Below, piece by piece: positions 37,440 to 50,332 of a stretch of 64,000 bases of DNA. Origin of the DNA: Ypsolopha sequella (lineage: Eukaryota > Arthropoda > Insecta > Lepidoptera > Ypsolophidae); contig OW204001.1 of the NCBI GenBank assembly GCA_934047225.1, positions 13,872,201 to 13,936,200 of the forward strand, written 5' to 3'. Positions within the stretch are counted from its first letter, which is position 1, and each line of letters opens with the position of its first letter. The notes below the pieces were generated by a model. That model was not told the origin of the DNA. It saw only the letters and a list, made by a program, of their open reading frames with translations, and did no database searches. The position numbers and the translations under genes were made by a program.

Positions 37440-38000
37440 TTGAAATTTAACTAATTTCTTAGCTGCTTTAACAGGTATAAAATGACAGCGGAACTCCGAA
37501 TTAACCAAATTAGACCAAATTTCCTTTAATACGAGATGCGCTGACCCAATCACACACGTAATAACCGAGTGTTTTTTCCGTCGAAAAGATTGGATTATTT
37601 TGTATACAAAAGCAAAAAGAGAGGCACAAATCAAGCTTCCTTCTTCAGTCTAAAACATTCATTAAATCGACGATAATGAGAGTAATAACAAAATAAAAGT
37701 AGGCAGCCACCGGCATGATTGCGGCATAAAATGAAATCGGGAGCCAAGTCGTCAGATCGTCTATAGATGTTGGGTCCATTCAGAGAAACACAATGGTAAT
37801 CAGTGGGGAGAATGGCTGCAGAAGCGCATGTATGATTAATTACATGCGCAGTGTCTCGCATCTTATGAGACGAGCTGTGTTGTGCATAAAATGCACATAT
37901 GGTTGCAATAGCGGTGGCTGTTGCATACTAACAGCCTTAATTGCTCCTCTGGAGATTTTGATGGCTTCCAACTTTTAAATTTTCTTTTATACTCTCAAGA
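37440..38000. promoter_or_regulatory. Unique-looking block, possible regulatory DNA
   Basis: Mixed composition with no repeat matches. Opposite-strand frames (37416-37634, 37631-37861 and 37793-37978) overlap without any domain. It contains several TAAT cores typical of homeodomain sites, but such cores are common in AT-rich DNA. Confidence 0.15.
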
Positions 38001-38804
38001 AGTAGGGTTATATTGTTTACAAAATTAAAATCTAAGCTCAAAATAACATACATACCTACATAAATATACTCACGGCTTTCTCCCACATCTGGAGTAGGGA
38101 TTTCCGTCTGCTACGATTCTAACACACCTTTTTCGCTTCTCCCATCAGTCTAGTAGTACAAGCATTAATATTTCTATTCATGGTGCTTTTGACTTATTCC
38201 TTCTTAAGTTTGTCGCCAATTTGGACAGCATAGCTACGACAGTCCGGTCCAGCTTAACTTAAGATAATAGTTACTAATAAAGTAAAAAATACTTCTATCG
38301 ATATCTAAAACTAATTATATATCAAGGCAAATAATGCAAATAATAACCGTAAATGGTTAATTATAAGCGCTGTTAACTTTGAAATGCGTACAAAATCCTA
38401 CAGTGCATTATAATTATCAAATTTCAAAACAATGTTTAACTCACTACAAAATTATCAGCATTATTTACGAGTACCTATGTATTGTAACTAACTATAGAGA
38501 AAGAAAGAGGTCCATATCAATAGATTCATTTAATTTTTTTCAATGCAAGTGCTCGTAAAGGCCCACTTTTTATGCATCAAAACCGAACAGAAAGTCGATT
38601 ATTTTGCCCTAGGGCTTTATATATTTTTTTTATTTATTTACAATGGTTGGCTAACCTGCAGCCTTTCCTGTGTACCATAAATGTTATACTTTCTTTTCCA
38701 CTGTTTAACGGCTCTGGATACAGTCCTTTTGAGCCAATTATAATTTAAAGTTCACAAGATTATATTTGTTTTATTTCCTCACACTATGCATTGAAAAACG
38801 TAGT

Positions 38805-38913
38805 ATGATACACGGGCGTAAGAGCAATAAATTACTCGGTTACGTTTAAAATACTCGCTACGCTCGTGTTTTAAATCATCCTCGTAATTTATTCCTTTGC
38901 GCTCTTGTAGCAT
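38805..38913. repeat. Imperfect ~109-bp palindrome
   Basis: atgatacacgggcgtaagag and caataaattactcgg are mirrored by cctcgtaatttattcctttg and cgctcttgtagcat. The centre (tttaaaatactcgctacg, ctcgtgttttaaa) is also near-palindromic, so almost the whole segment can fold. It is probably a small MITE. Confidence 0.65.
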
Positions 38914-39196
38914 AAACATTAATTGTAATAATTGTATTGAATTAATTGTACATTTATATTTGTCTGAAGAATAACAATCATGTCAGAATGTAACTTTACA
39001 CTGGCAAAAAGTGACTCTTAAAATAGGAGCCGTCGTCACAAAAAAAATGGAAAAGAATTTTGAAGTTTTTTTTTCGGCGTCTGTACTAATTTATTATAAT
39101 ATAGACATGTCTGTACATTGGATATTTTTGTGAAATTTTAAATGAAATGGGTTATTAGTATTATGATTAGTGTTATGGTTAGTACTGAAGCCAATT

Positions 39197-39355
39197 GTGT
39201 CGATTCGGCGCAACACGACTTAACTTATTTGACAGGACAAAACTCAATTTGAGCGTTCTGTCTTTTACTTTCTGTATCTAAAAGACAAAAACAGAACGCT
39301 CAAAATAAGGTTAGTCCTGTCAAATTAGTTAAGTTGTGCTGCGCCGAATCGACAC
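39197..39355. mobile_element. Inverted-repeat MITE (~159 bp)
   Basis: The left end gtgtcgattcggcgcaacac and the right end complement (ending gcgccgaatcgacac) frame arms of more than 60 bp. These include cttaactt, gacaggac and gagcgttctgtctttt/aaagacaaaaacagaacgctc. It is non-coding and the superfamily is unknown. Confidence 0.75.
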
Positions 39356-39654
39356 CAAAAAATTTTTTTTTACAATTTTTACAAGTCAACGGATTTGGAT
39401 GCGGTTTTCATTTTTATTGTCGTAGTGACCCTGGTCAACATAATAACGCCCAAGCCGAGAACGAGGCAGAGATTAAATAAATTCAGGCGGAGCCGCGGTC
39501 AAAAAGCTAGTCTCTAATAAGTTTATTAGTTTTTGATTATGGTTTGGGTACAGAAAATAATAGATTTCAGACCAATGTTCGTGTTCTAAGTACCATATCC
39601 CGTAGTTGATGCGGTTTTACCACCTTTATAACATCTTTGTCTGAGGGTTACCTT

Positions 39655-40207
39655 AAGGCGATATGTAAAATTTTTAGCGTCCCTGTTACTCCATATGCGA
39701 AAAAATCCTCAGTGCGACAGGGACGGATTCGTGGAAAAGTAGCAAAAAGTCGGTTTTATATTAATAAAAAATGTACTAAAGTTTCTATCAAAATTTCGTT
39801 TAACCAGCCCCCCTATTCTGTATCTTTAGTTGCCAACTGCACGAGGTGCCTATCATCAAAAACATAGCTAAAAACTGAAATTTCAAAATTGCCTTTAGTG
39901 GGTATTGAACTATTAACAATCTGTGTCGTCACTTCAAGTGCGAAAATATCCTTAGGACATCGGAATTCGATAGTATATCTATGTTTTTGATGATAGATAC
40001 CCAGTCCAGAAGGCAACTAGAGATACACAATAGGCCCGCTGGTCCTAGATACCGTTAAAACCCATCTAATAAAATATAGTTGCAGTCTATATGTCATTCT
40101 AAACTGTCAAACCAGGAGTATTGGTATCGAAAAGGACCTAATTTCAATAAATATTTCTATCGAGCCGAATTTCTCCAATCGCGTTTCCGTTTTAACAGAT
40201 CCCTAGA
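39655..40207. repeat. Dispersed repeat, copy with a MITE inserted
   Basis: Same repeat as 22238-22580, interrupted by the MITE at 39803-40043. Outside the insert the two copies align through cagtgcgacaggg, aaaatttc, cccatctaataaaatata and ccctaga. The short frames here (39637-39867 plus, 39813-40016 minus) are not genes. Confidence 0.6.
39803..40043. mobile_element. MITE nested in the dispersed repeat
   Basis: The terminal pair is accagcccccctattctg and its complement, then tatctttagttgcc and ggcaactagagata. Inner arms include tatcatcaaaaacatag and ctatgtttttgatgata. It is absent from the corresponding place in the 22-kb copy. Confidence 0.75.
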
Positions 40208-40768
40208 AAAAGAATCCAATAATTAATAATATACTGTTTTATCAAAATAATACATTATTTACTGAAATAGATATGCAAGTCCTTAAAGTGTCGATTTTTT
40301 TTCCGTAGCGCCTTAAATATTACGTAGATACGTACTGTAACATATAGCTAGGCAATATGTTAGGTTTAGGTAAGGCTAGGTTTTATAGGTAGGTTAAAGG
40401 ACCATTTGTTCGTGTTTAGTTGGCAATCGATAACCTTTATGGATCGACATACGTCGGATTGACTGATTTATTTCGTGTTTTATAAAAATAAATACAGATT
40501 CAGTATAAAAGATCCTTCAGACAAAACACGAGCAAGATTCCTTAGAGAGTCCCATCGGTGTGAAGGTGGCTCTCCATAAATAAATATTCCTTCTAGAGTT
40601 TTGACGAAGTACGATAAGCGAGTGCCCTACGAGGTTCAGAGCTCCCCTCCCTTAATGTATGTGTGACAATTAGGAAGAATATATGAAAAAATAATAAAAA
40701 TAAGAAGTCAAAGCGGTAACAAAATTGTACAATTCAAGAAGATCCCTACTAGATCCCGAGTAGACTGC

Positions 40769-40906
40769 AAGTTATAATGCGCATACAAATCTTCGGCAAC
40801 GTTCGGCAAAGTTCGTATTTTCTTACACTTTCTATACAGTCAATAAGGTCACGTGGTACGTCCGGTCGCTCGGCTATAGATTTCTATGCGCATTATAACT
40901 TTGGGA
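40769..40906. repeat. Inverted-repeat element, ~19-bp arms
   Basis: aagttataatgcgcata near 40770 is complementary to tatgcgcattataactt near 40886, with a ~100 bp loop. The 81-codon frame at 40777-41022 starts in the arm and is not a gene. Confidence 0.6.
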
Positions 40907-41051
40907 GCACTGTACAATTTTGTACATATAGTGACATACATAATGCTGTAATACAATTTAAACTAAAACAGTTGCCAACGCGACATTTCATTGTCTCAAC
41001 TATGACTACCTATATCGTATAATTTGCAAGCAGTGTATTTCTGCTAATAAA

Positions 41052-41210
41052 GCCGATTCTGAAGGCTTTAAATTTAGTTTCAGTGCCATCTAGACTTGAA
41101 TTTTTCCAAAGTAGTTTAGCTTCTGTTCTTAACACTTATGAACTATTTTGCAACAACGAAAATTTAGTTTTGACGGCACTGAAAATAAAATTAAAGCCTT
41201 CAGAATCGGC
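41052..41210 (+). mobile_element. Inverted-repeat MITE, family 5 (copy 1)
   Basis: The termini are gccgattctgaaggcttta and its exact complement. The asymmetric centre (ccaaagtagtttagcttctg) lets its orientation be read. The copy at 56912-57070 has the same termini but the centre reversed, so the two insertions lie in opposite directions. Confidence 0.85.
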
Positions 41211-41555
41211 TAAATTATATTGTTATAAGATCTTTAGTCTAACTAAGATATTTGTACGCTGACTTTGTCATTTTCCATAAAATTCTATACATTTTAATTT
41301 ATTTTATATTTATAAATTTATATTGGAGGCTTGGTAAGTGATTAATAACACGGATCGATAACACTTTTCACTAATTTCGCAAAATTTAATTTTGACCTTC
41401 CATAGTCATTTACCCGGGCCTGGGCTTGCATTTGTAGAGAACACAAATAAACAGACTAATTTCAGAAAAAGGGTCATCAAACCTTGTTACTGAACACTTA
41501 CTTAGTCTTTGGTATGAATCTTCTACTTAATTAATGTCATCTTACTTGTAGGTAT

Positions 41556-41866
41556 GCTGCCACTTAAGAAATAAAAACATTTTTTACTTCCTAGAATAAT
41601 AATTTAAAATCTCCTCAAGTAAATGTTTGGAAATAGCAATGAACTATTTTTACATAGCATTGTTTTCAACAACGTCTTTGATGAGCTAAAATTTGAACTT
41701 TTGGTAAAAACAGCAGCCTTTGGCATATGTTAAAATTGTAGCTAATAGAAGAGGTTGTTTTTGAAAACTTTGCTATGTAAAAATAGTTCATTGCTATTTC
41801 TAGACATTTGAGCAGATTTTCAATAATTATTCTAGCACCTAATAAATGTTTTTTTTTTAAATGGCA
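41556..41866. mobile_element. Palindromic MITE (~311 bp), full copy
   Basis: gctgccacttaagaaataaa at the left mirrors the right end (tttaaatggcagc). Inner arms share aatagcaatgaactattttt with its complement. The left half also matches 20891-21060. The minus-strand 70-codon frame is inside the palindrome. Confidence 0.75.
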
Positions 41867-41988
41867 GCACTTTTGCATGTTGTATTTAATACAATGTATG
41901 AGATAAATACGTATAAATGCCGAAATTAACTAATAGATGTAGTCAGAGGTAGTAACAAGTATATTAAATGTCTTTGTAAAATCTAAAA

Positions 41989-42420
41989 CTTACCTACTTC
42001 GTTCTTTTGTGAAGAGGCTTCTATACGCCTGGATTTTTCTTAAGATTCATACAAAAGTTAAAAACTGAATTTGAAGTCAACAGCTTATTTTCTTCATATT
42101 TTTTTTATAAATATTATCTAGCGACCTCTAACTATGTCTCTATACAGCCCAAAATGCAAAATTTGATGAAATACCAACATTATAGCTGTCAGGATGCGTG
42201 AATATTGCCTCATTTTTACGCAAAGTTTAGCAAGTTGTATAATTTTTATCTCTAGTGGGAATAAAAAAAAGAGTACATTCTTACATACAGATGTCGTTTA
42301 TGTAAAGAAGACTAAGTTTATACACTTTTCTGTAAATAAACAGTTACCGTTTAATGGAAAACAGTTTTTACCTGAAACCATTTCACAAATGTCGCCATCC
42401 TGCACCTCTTGATAAGAGAT
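41989..42420 (+). repeat. Dispersed repeat equal to the core of the 27-29 kb foldback element
   Basis: Same order and orientation as 27801-28240. Shared blocks are cagcttattttcttcatat, ctctatacagcccaaaa, tagctgtcaggat, tttttacgcaaagttta and cctgaaaccatttcacaaat. The long inverted arms of the foldback element are not present here, so this is a core-only fragment. Confidence 0.75.
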
Positions 42421-44189
42421 GGGCCGGTGCGCGGTTTGAAGGGAAAGGAAATATATGTATATAAAGATAATAAAAAATATATAAAGTTATATAAAATGTA
42501 TATAAAGTTAATTCAGATCAAAGCCATCAGAACATAAAGCAGCTGAGCGGGATGGCCCACCATAAGGAAGGATGTTCTGCTCTTGCTTCTTAGCAAATTT
42601 ATTTAGTAGCACACATTTATTAAAATTTAAAATTATCTCTTTTTCTATATCAGCCTTTCATGTCGATATACGTAGGCGTAACATGGAATACTTTCAAATA
42701 ATATTGTATCAAAAGAAAATTTAATATAACTTGAAATAATATAAAACATAAAACGTTATTAAAGATGACGTCTGTAGCGTTATAAAAGACTATATAAGAC
42801 GCTATTGTAATAAAACATTATTTATATCGGTATATTTATCTTAATAACGCATAAAATAACGTTATAATACCGTTATTTATTCCGTTTGTGTTTCGTTTCG
42901 ATACATCGTTTTTATTAACCAAAAAATACTTTATATGTACCGGTATATTATTATGTGCAATAATGAATCCGTGAATGCAGCTTTAAAGAATGACACTTAG
43001 TTTGAAAATATTAGAGTCGTATCATCAATATTATTCAGATTTTACCCTAATTTTTCGACATCATAATAATATGCTTACCATCAACAAGCTTTTTTCAACT
43101 GTATTTTATACTTTAGAAGGGTTTCCGAAAAGAAATCATGCAACAATGCAACCAACCTACTAAAATGTACCTAACAATATGACTGTTAACGGTGATTGTT
43201 CTAACAGTGATTGTTACAACAAATATCTAATTATATCCCAGTAACAGTAACGTTAAAAACTTGTATGTTCTGAAATGCAAACAGTATGACAGTCGGGCAT
43301 GAAAAACAGTATGTAAAGACCCCTGGTCTTCGCTACGGAACCCTTAGCAAGGGCGTTGCTGACAAAGTAATTTTTCCACTTCATTACGCTATTGACATGC
43401 TCGCTTTGTACTATAAAATTGTATACAAAAAAGATAACGTTAACTTTCATGTAACTTTAATTTTAAATTACTTTTTTCTTCCTAAAGAGCACAAAAATGT
43501 GCGAAAATTAACAATGTTTGATTTTTAGGTAAATAACCACTTATGGACGTTCTAAAATTATAGTGTTTTCAAGACAAGTATATTGTATATTATTAATATT
43601 GTATGTACGCAAGAGTAGGTGTTGCATTTTTCTTATTTTTTTATCATTACAACTGAGATTTTCACTGCGTCCAAAATCAACACGGTAAGTCAAGATTTAA
43701 AATATACCCTATACGCTAGAGATACTAGAGTCACTAGATTGAAAATAATAATCGATATTACTCGTATGTGGGATTCGAAGATTATTTTTTTCAACTCCCA
43801 GGCTGGAAAACTTGAACACATATGAATTGAATACTGAAGACCAATTTTGCATTTCCTTACAGGAGGAGAATTTGGTTAGTTAAATTTTAATTCTATAGCT
43901 TCTTACTTAAGTTTAAGTTTCATCCATTATAATAGTATTTTAACGCTAAAGATTCACATACAATTTCATTTTCGTATGTAACAAGTTCAACCTTATCCTA
44001 TTTCCACACTATAACGATTCCTTTACAGTAAATAAACTTTTCCTGACAAAAATAACGTAATGCCATAAATATTGGTATTCTAATAATTTTCCGCCTACAC
44101 GCATCATTGTCCAAAAATGCTAGGAATTTATCTCATATAAGACTATTTCTCTTTTCAAATACCAGCGTTCTGAGGTCTCTTAATAGAAG
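42421..44189. other. AT-rich non-coding stretch
   Basis: Short direct repeats (tatataaagtta) occur near 42475-42515, and an AACGTTAT-type motif recurs at about 42750-42870. Overlapping opposite-strand frames at 43253-43528 have no domain. Confidence 0.4.
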
Positions 44190-44560
44190 ATGACATATTT
44201 CTAGTAGAAAAGAATGCAGATAATGTGAGAAAAAGTGTAAAATTCCTGTCGCATCGCGCCGCGCTTCTGATTGAGTTATAACGCTGTAAAGGCAATTCCA
44301 TTTTGTTTTTGCTCTAGGTTTTTCACTTCAATACCGAGTGGCGTTCCCTCAACATATTTAATATACATTAGGAGCCCTGGATCTTTGATTTCAGGTTTCT
44401 TGTGCCCGCCGCTGCGTCTGCGACTCAACTCAGAATGCGGCTCGTTTATTTTGATTTGTCATCTTTGATATATGGACTGGACGCTTTTTATTATTATCTG
44501 AAATACATTATTATGGATGACTGCAGAACATGATTACATCGCTGAATGCATTGTAATAAG
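44190..44560. promoter_or_regulatory. Unique-looking GC-richer block
   Basis: A mixed-composition block containing gtcgcatcgcgccgcgcttc and tgcccgccgctgcgtctgcg, without repeat matches or a domain-bearing frame. A possible enhancer or non-coding exon; the evidence is composition only. Confidence 0.15.
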
Positions 44561-45374
44561 CTGATGTTGTGAAGGAAATGAGAAAAAATTTATCAGGTTA
44601 TGGCATAATTGGAAGTTGGCGTGTAACGTGCAATTCATAAATTCAAGTGTTTGTCACAGAAATGAGAATTTTACACTCCTTAAACTAATTTTGAAAATGT
44701 AAATACAGACATCTTTAAATTTTTCCTGGGACTTGTAGATTCCAAATTTAAGCTCAATTGTCCCAGTCATTTTTGAGTTGTTGCTTATTTTGTAGTATGA
44801 GAGCTGGAGACCATCAAAAAAAGATTTAAAAAAATTTACTCATATTCACAAGCTCTCATATTCTCACGAAAAGTGATCTTTTCCAGACCTCCCTCGATTT
44901 TTGAATTTCTATATTTTTAAGGAACGGTAAAAAGTAACTATATTTCATTATTTAACTATATTAACTGTAACTATTCCTAAAGCCGGGAACGCAAAATACT
45001 CGTCTAATTTACGTACCACAAGATTCACAAAATAACAATCTTATCTTTAGGAGCAGTCCCTGTCCTGACCTTACTTAGCAAATTCCCTAGTCGCAACCCT
45101 TAATAAGCTAGGCCAAGCCCCAAGGCAGCTTTGTATGGAAATCCCAAAATTACCGAACATTTGTTAGACAGCCGGTCGCCAGCGCCTTAATGACCTGCAT
45201 TGGGGTTGCCAGCCTGTGAGTTTTCCCTGGAGGAGGCAAGTCGTATATAATTTAAGTTATTTGTACGATAGTAAATGAATCCAGGGATTCTTCGTATATA
45301 CGTACATTGTATCTCAGTAAACAGGACAAGCTAGGAGGCAATTTATCTGTAATGTTTGTTTGCTGTATAATTAG

Positions 45375-45435
45375 AAGCCCATCTAAATACTTAGATATTT
45401 ATTTATATCTTATTACAACATATTTAGATGGGCTT
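45375..45435. repeat. 15-bp hairpin, 31-base AT-rich loop
   Basis: aagcccatctaaata (45375-45389) and tatttagatgggctt (45421-45435) are exact complements. No other family member was seen. Confidence 0.7.
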
Positions 45436-45499
45436 ATACGTAAGTATGCTATGATTAGTAGTTATTTAATAAATAAAAAACAGTAGTAATTCATTTGGA

Positions 45500-45600
45500 A
45501 GGATGCCGCACTCTGGGTTCGGGTCCTGCTGGTCAAGCATGCACCAATGAGTTTTTTTGGCATGCACCAATGTGCTGAGGAACTACTTGCTGACAATATT
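45500..45600. mobile_element. SINE fragment with B-box-like motif
   Basis: ctctgggttcgggtcctg followed by tcaagcatgcaccaatg resembles the reverse of the family B SINE at 54066-54262 (cattggtgcatgcccgac). The motif gcatgcaccaatg is repeated twice. It is a truncated fragment. Confidence 0.4.
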
Positions 45601-45663
45601 TACTGTAAGGTAAGTGCTACAAGTAAATATAAATAATATATGTAAATATAAGTGTAAGTGATT

Positions 45664-47003
45664 GTACAGAAAACCGACGAATACAATCGGCCACTCTACC
45701 TTTCCTTCGTAGATTATAAGACAGCGTTCGATTTGGTGGATTATTGGGCTGTCTTGGATTCCTTACAGAGATGAAAAGTGGGCTATAGGTGTTTTCAACT
45801 GCTTAAAAACCTATACAAATCAGCGACAATGATGGTACAGATCCAAGCTCTACGACAGTGTTCCAATCAAACAAGGTATGCGCCAAGGGGATATCATTTC
45901 TCCGAAAATCTTTACGAATGCACCAGAAGGCATCTTCAAAATAATTGATGGGAATGATATAGGCATCAATATATATGGACAGTATATCAGCCACCACCGC
46001 TTTGCTAATGATACAGTTTTACTCGCAGAGACGCCAAGTGAACTGAAAAAGATGCTCGACGATTTAAACCAAGCATCTAAGAGTTGGCCTGAAAATTATT
46101 TCGGATAAGACAAAGTAGATGAGCACTACCGATAGATCAGTGACTCCAATATCAGTAGACGGCGTAACGATAGAGGAAGTGGACGAATACATTTACCTAG
46201 GTAAAAAGATCAGGCCAAAAATCACTCAATAGGGAAAAAAGATAGCTGGCCTAGGCAGCATTCGAAAACATTGAGATGTATTCCGATCCAAGATACCACA
46301 GTCCCTAAAAACCCAAATCTACAATCAGTGCTTTCTTCCAGAAATAAGTCAATGACATATGCTTGCGAAACATGGACTCTTACTGCTGGAATGATCCACC
46401 GCCTTAAAGTTACCCAAAAGTTAAAATTAAAAGAGCAATTTATGCTCGGGACGGGATCACAGACCATCAGCCAGATGATTGGACGATACCAAAAAGACGG
46501 CAGGGCCAACCTGGACTATAATCGCCGCCAATAAATTGAATTGGAGAGCAAATCAAGAGACATACGTCCACCAGTGGAGAGCAATATGCTGAAAAGAAGG
46601 AGAAGACTTGCTGACGGATACAGAAAATACTGTATCAGTTTCTTTTATGTCTTGTGGTAGTACTTAAACTCCCGAAACATTTTTTGCAACAAAATGTATA
46701 TAATAGCCAGACCGAGATTTTAGCAGAATTTTAAAACAGTTGCCTTTCTCTACAGATGGCAACCCATCGCAGGTAGATCTAAAGGGTCCGGGTTCGAAGC
46801 CAGTAGCTCAACTTATAATCGAGAGTGGCTCGCCGTGATAGTTAATTAAAGGAGTGAATAACATGCTGCAAGTTTTGATGGGATTTATATGGAGCTGCTT
46901 TTACAGCGATTATACCAAATATACGGAGTTTTACGTCATGACGTATAAGACCGTTGGTTAAAATTGGGTGTACAACTGTTTCATCATCATCATCATCATC
47001 ATT
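45664..47003 (+). pseudogene. RTE-clade non-LTR retrotransposon relic
   Basis: This is the 3' part of an RTE-type LINE. The frame from about 45688 shows the RT block F-V-D-Y-K-T-A-F-D. A frameshift later, 45878-46108 carries M-R-Q-G-D-I-I-S-P-K (the RT 'RQGD..SP' block) and, at 46001-46012, F-A-N-D where the active site is normally F-A-D-D. The next pieces (about 46130-46540) carry the D-G-V-T-I-E-E-V-D-E-Y-I-Y-L-G segment and C-terminal C-E-T-W-T-L. The element closes with a tcatcatcat repeat at 46981-47003, the usual RTE tail. Several frameshifts, in-frame stops and the catalytic D-to-N change show it is dead. Confidence 0.85.
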
Positions 47004-47832
47004 TTCACTACCGTTTGAATGTTTAGTTAACTAGAATGAGTTTTTAATGGGTAAGGGGGTCTGATTTACACAAAATAAGATCTAGTGTGACAAGAGCATT
47101 GCTATTAAATCAACAACGACGAATGTTTTGTAACGTTGGATTGTAACTAAATTCCTTTAACAATAAACATATTACTTTATTTATTTATAGGTATAATATG
47201 AAGAGAAATTAAGGGAACAGAATTTAGTTGAACGGAGAAGTTAAAGGAAAATTATGAGTCCATTTTCAACCGCTGCTAAAAAATTTCATAAATATATGAG
47301 TTTGAATAATCATAAATTCAATATCGGATTATTTTAATATCGTTTTAACTTTATGACACGAAAAGAGTATTTAATTTCCATCAAACATAAAACTCGAGCG
47401 CAGTGCATGCTGAAAAGTACTAAAATTCTTTACGATCTTAAGTATAAAATTAAGGAATGTCACACAGAAATGATAACCACGCGAGTGGAAGAAACCACTC
47501 CTATTTCCTTAATGCGGCTAAGTATCAAGTCTTCGCAAAGCAATAGATTGTTTGGTGCAGCCTTCTAATTCTACCAACACGAATACAGCACAGCCGCAGT
47601 AAAACTTGCTCTACGAAAATTTTATCTTTTCTTTCTGATAAGAACACAGCGTTCTAAAATTTTGTGTTGCTTCAATTTGAACAAATTAACTAATGGAGAC
47701 GAGTATTTCTATACGTATAAGCGTGAGAGATTACCGTGTACGTTAGGCTATTATTTACTTCCATCTGGTAACTATCCATCCATCGTTTGTCAGAATAAGG
47801 CATATTTCACAATTTTAAACCTGAACTTTTTA
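47004..47832. other. Non-coding spacer
   Basis: The 71- and 60-codon frames (47353-47568, 47662-47844) have no domain. The 47340-47560 part is of mixed composition and unique in the window. Confidence 0.4.
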
Positions 47833-48097
47833 TACAAGGTGTAACAGAAAGTGTAACCATATTTGAAGAGCTTATTCAGTCAGTGGTATAGAACAACTTT
47901 TACTGTGGAGCCAAGCCTAAAATCTCAAAACTAATCTGCCCTTCCATACATTTCGGCCGAGCGGCTTTGCATTTTTCTTATGAAAATGTAAAAAAAAAAA
48001 TTCGATATACAGGTTTTGTTCCATAATAAAAGTTGTTCTACACCATCGACTGAATAAGCTCTTCAAATATGGTTACACCTTTCTGTTACACGTTGTA
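47833..48097. mobile_element. TA-bounded palindromic MITE, family 3 (copy 3)
   Basis: tacaaggtgtaacagaaagt at the left, gttacacgttgta at the right, TA on both flanks. It shares atttgaagagcttattcagt and the ggccgagcggc core. Close in sequence to copies 1 and 4. Confidence 0.85.
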
Positions 48098-48429
48098 TAT
48101 ACTAATTTAATATGGTAATTTCCGAATAAAATATTTTTTACCTTTGTAAAGGTTTGCGAAACGTTTTCTAACGGTTTCACGTCGCGAGTCGCCGGAAGAC
48201 GTCTAAAATTTCAAGTAGAAATCATTAAGAAAGTAAATTATATTTTTTGCGTATGCATCGGTCAAATTTGCAGTGAGCTTTGTGACGATATGCATTAAAC
48301 ATATCTGTACAGTATGCATCAAAGATCTATTTTAAGGACTGTTTAAACCACATTTGAGTTAATATAAAGTTAGAGAATACGCAAACTAAATAGAGAATGA
48401 TAAATGTTATAATAAGAAAAGCAAAAGTA

Positions 48430-48660
48430 GGGCACATTGGTCCTCCATTGGATAATCCAAGTGCTAAGTACAAGACAAAGCTTCGAGTATGCAAAAGGTA
48501 ATATTTAAAGTAATAAAACCGTTATCAAGCGGCGTTATCGCTGCGCAACGGACCGCATTTGGCACGCTCCTAATGAATGCTTTATGAAACAGGCAATTTA
48601 TCACATACGGCCTTACTTATCGGGGAAAACAGTGATAAATATTATTTTTATTAGAAGCTT
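48430..48660. promoter_or_regulatory. Unique-looking block, possible enhancer
   Basis: Contains accgttatcaagcggcgtta, tcgctgcgcaacggaccgca and aatttatcacatacggcc. It is unrepeated in the window and less AT-rich than its surroundings. No function can be read from it. Confidence 0.15.
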
Positions 48661-49015
48661 AAATAAACATTAGGTTTTATTCCAAAATAATACCTACGTT
48701 CGGTAAATTAAAACTGTAATATTATATTGTATTTGTTTAATATTTATAATATTACGATGTTTGAACTTCAATGGTAGCATTATGTGTTATATTATAAATA
48801 CGGCCGCTTGGAGTAAATTTATAGCCCATAATACAGCTTAATCTTCGTGGTTTCACGAGCATGATGGGTAATCGTTAGGAAACTGTCTAACATATCAGAA
48901 AAATATAAGCTTGTTTGTTGGCCAATCATAACTTCATATGCAATCCCGTCGCAAAAATTTCATCGAGGTCCATTGAAGCTAGCTAAAAACAACGCAACTT
49001 TCAAATTTAAATGTA

Positions 49016-49277
49016 TACAGGGTGTTAAGATGAAGTTGTGGAAGCCGAAAACTGGTGATAGTACTCGTACGTACGAACAACTTTTCGTCAACAAAAATCG
49101 AGAAATCGTGAAAAACAAATCAGTTGTTTCATAAAGTTAAGGCTGAGGAGGTATGTAACTTTTCTATGGAACAGCTGATATTTTTTTCGCGATTTGAAGT
49201 TTGGTTCCATGGTAAAGGTTGTTCGTATACGAGTACTTTCGCCAGTTTCCCGCTTCCGCAACTTCGTATTAACACCC
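49016..49277. mobile_element. Family 4 palindromic MITE (copy 2)
   Basis: The left end tacagggtgttaagatgaag mirrors the right end (cttcgtattaacaccc). Inner blocks tggaagccgaaaactgg and ccagtttcccgcttccgc are complementary. Overlapping opposite-strand frames (49088-49279 and 49124-49414) are products of the palindrome. Confidence 0.8.
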
Positions 49278-50332
49278 ATTACATTAGTAGGATGAGATTT
49301 GCTTTAATTACGTATTTCCGTAAAATAGTTAAGTTTCATGCCAATTTGTCATGTATATCCGAGTCAAACTGGAAAAAAGCAACAAACTTTTGCTTGAATG
49401 AGGAAATAAACTAATCTTGTACTCTAAATATATTTAGTTGTACTTTTATTTACAAATAAAAGTCACCTAATGTAAGATTGGATATTTATTTTCTCCGAAC
49501 TCTTCGCCTTCTACTTCAAGCAATCAACAGTTTCACTTGACGTTTACTTAGACCAGTGCGTAACTAATTACGTCACGTTACACATAAACTCTATTACTCA
49601 TTAGAATAAGGTGGAATTTTCATAGGAATTGACATTGTCGGCGCCAAGTACCCACAGCTTGACCATGAATAAATAAATGAAAACAAATAGTATTCGGCAA
49701 CCAGTGTTCCTAAAAGCTCCTTTCTAAAGACATATGATCTACCTTTGTTTCATGTGGCGTTTTTGTTGAAAAAGCCTCACTTATGTTAATTTATTCATTT
49801 CTGAATAATAGGTAGAGCATATTTTCGAGCCAAGATGGAGTGTGCTGTACATATAGATAGGTTTTCGGCGTAATTTGGTAGACACCGAAACTAATTTATT
49901 TAACAAAAGACGGACCGACCGATAGAGCACTTTTTATATGTATACAAACACATTACATCCTATGGAACTTTTTAATTATAGATTTTGTTTACGTGCTCTT
50001 ATTCCGCCGAGATTTTCATTAAATGAATGTCATGATATTATCTAAGACTAGTCTTTTATCCGCTGTTCTGCCCACGCTAGGGCATTTTTTTTTTTCATTA
50101 TATGACAGTTATCCCAGAAACCTTTAGTCACAATGTAATTAAATATACTCTTGAACTTTTCCAAAGAAATGCTCTAGGTACCAACGAAAACCGTGTTATG
50201 ATTTACAAATAACATACTTAAGTGAACATGCCGTCTAAAAAAGCCATTGCTCAGCTCCTGCTAGTCAGGGCGTCATTATACATAGCCTAAAACCTTATTT
50301 AAAATGACTCCTAAAAACGGCGGAATCTGAGC
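49278..50332. other. Non-coding spacer
   Basis: No domain-bearing frame and no bounded repeat. A mixed-composition patch lies at 49490-49660. Confidence 0.4.
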
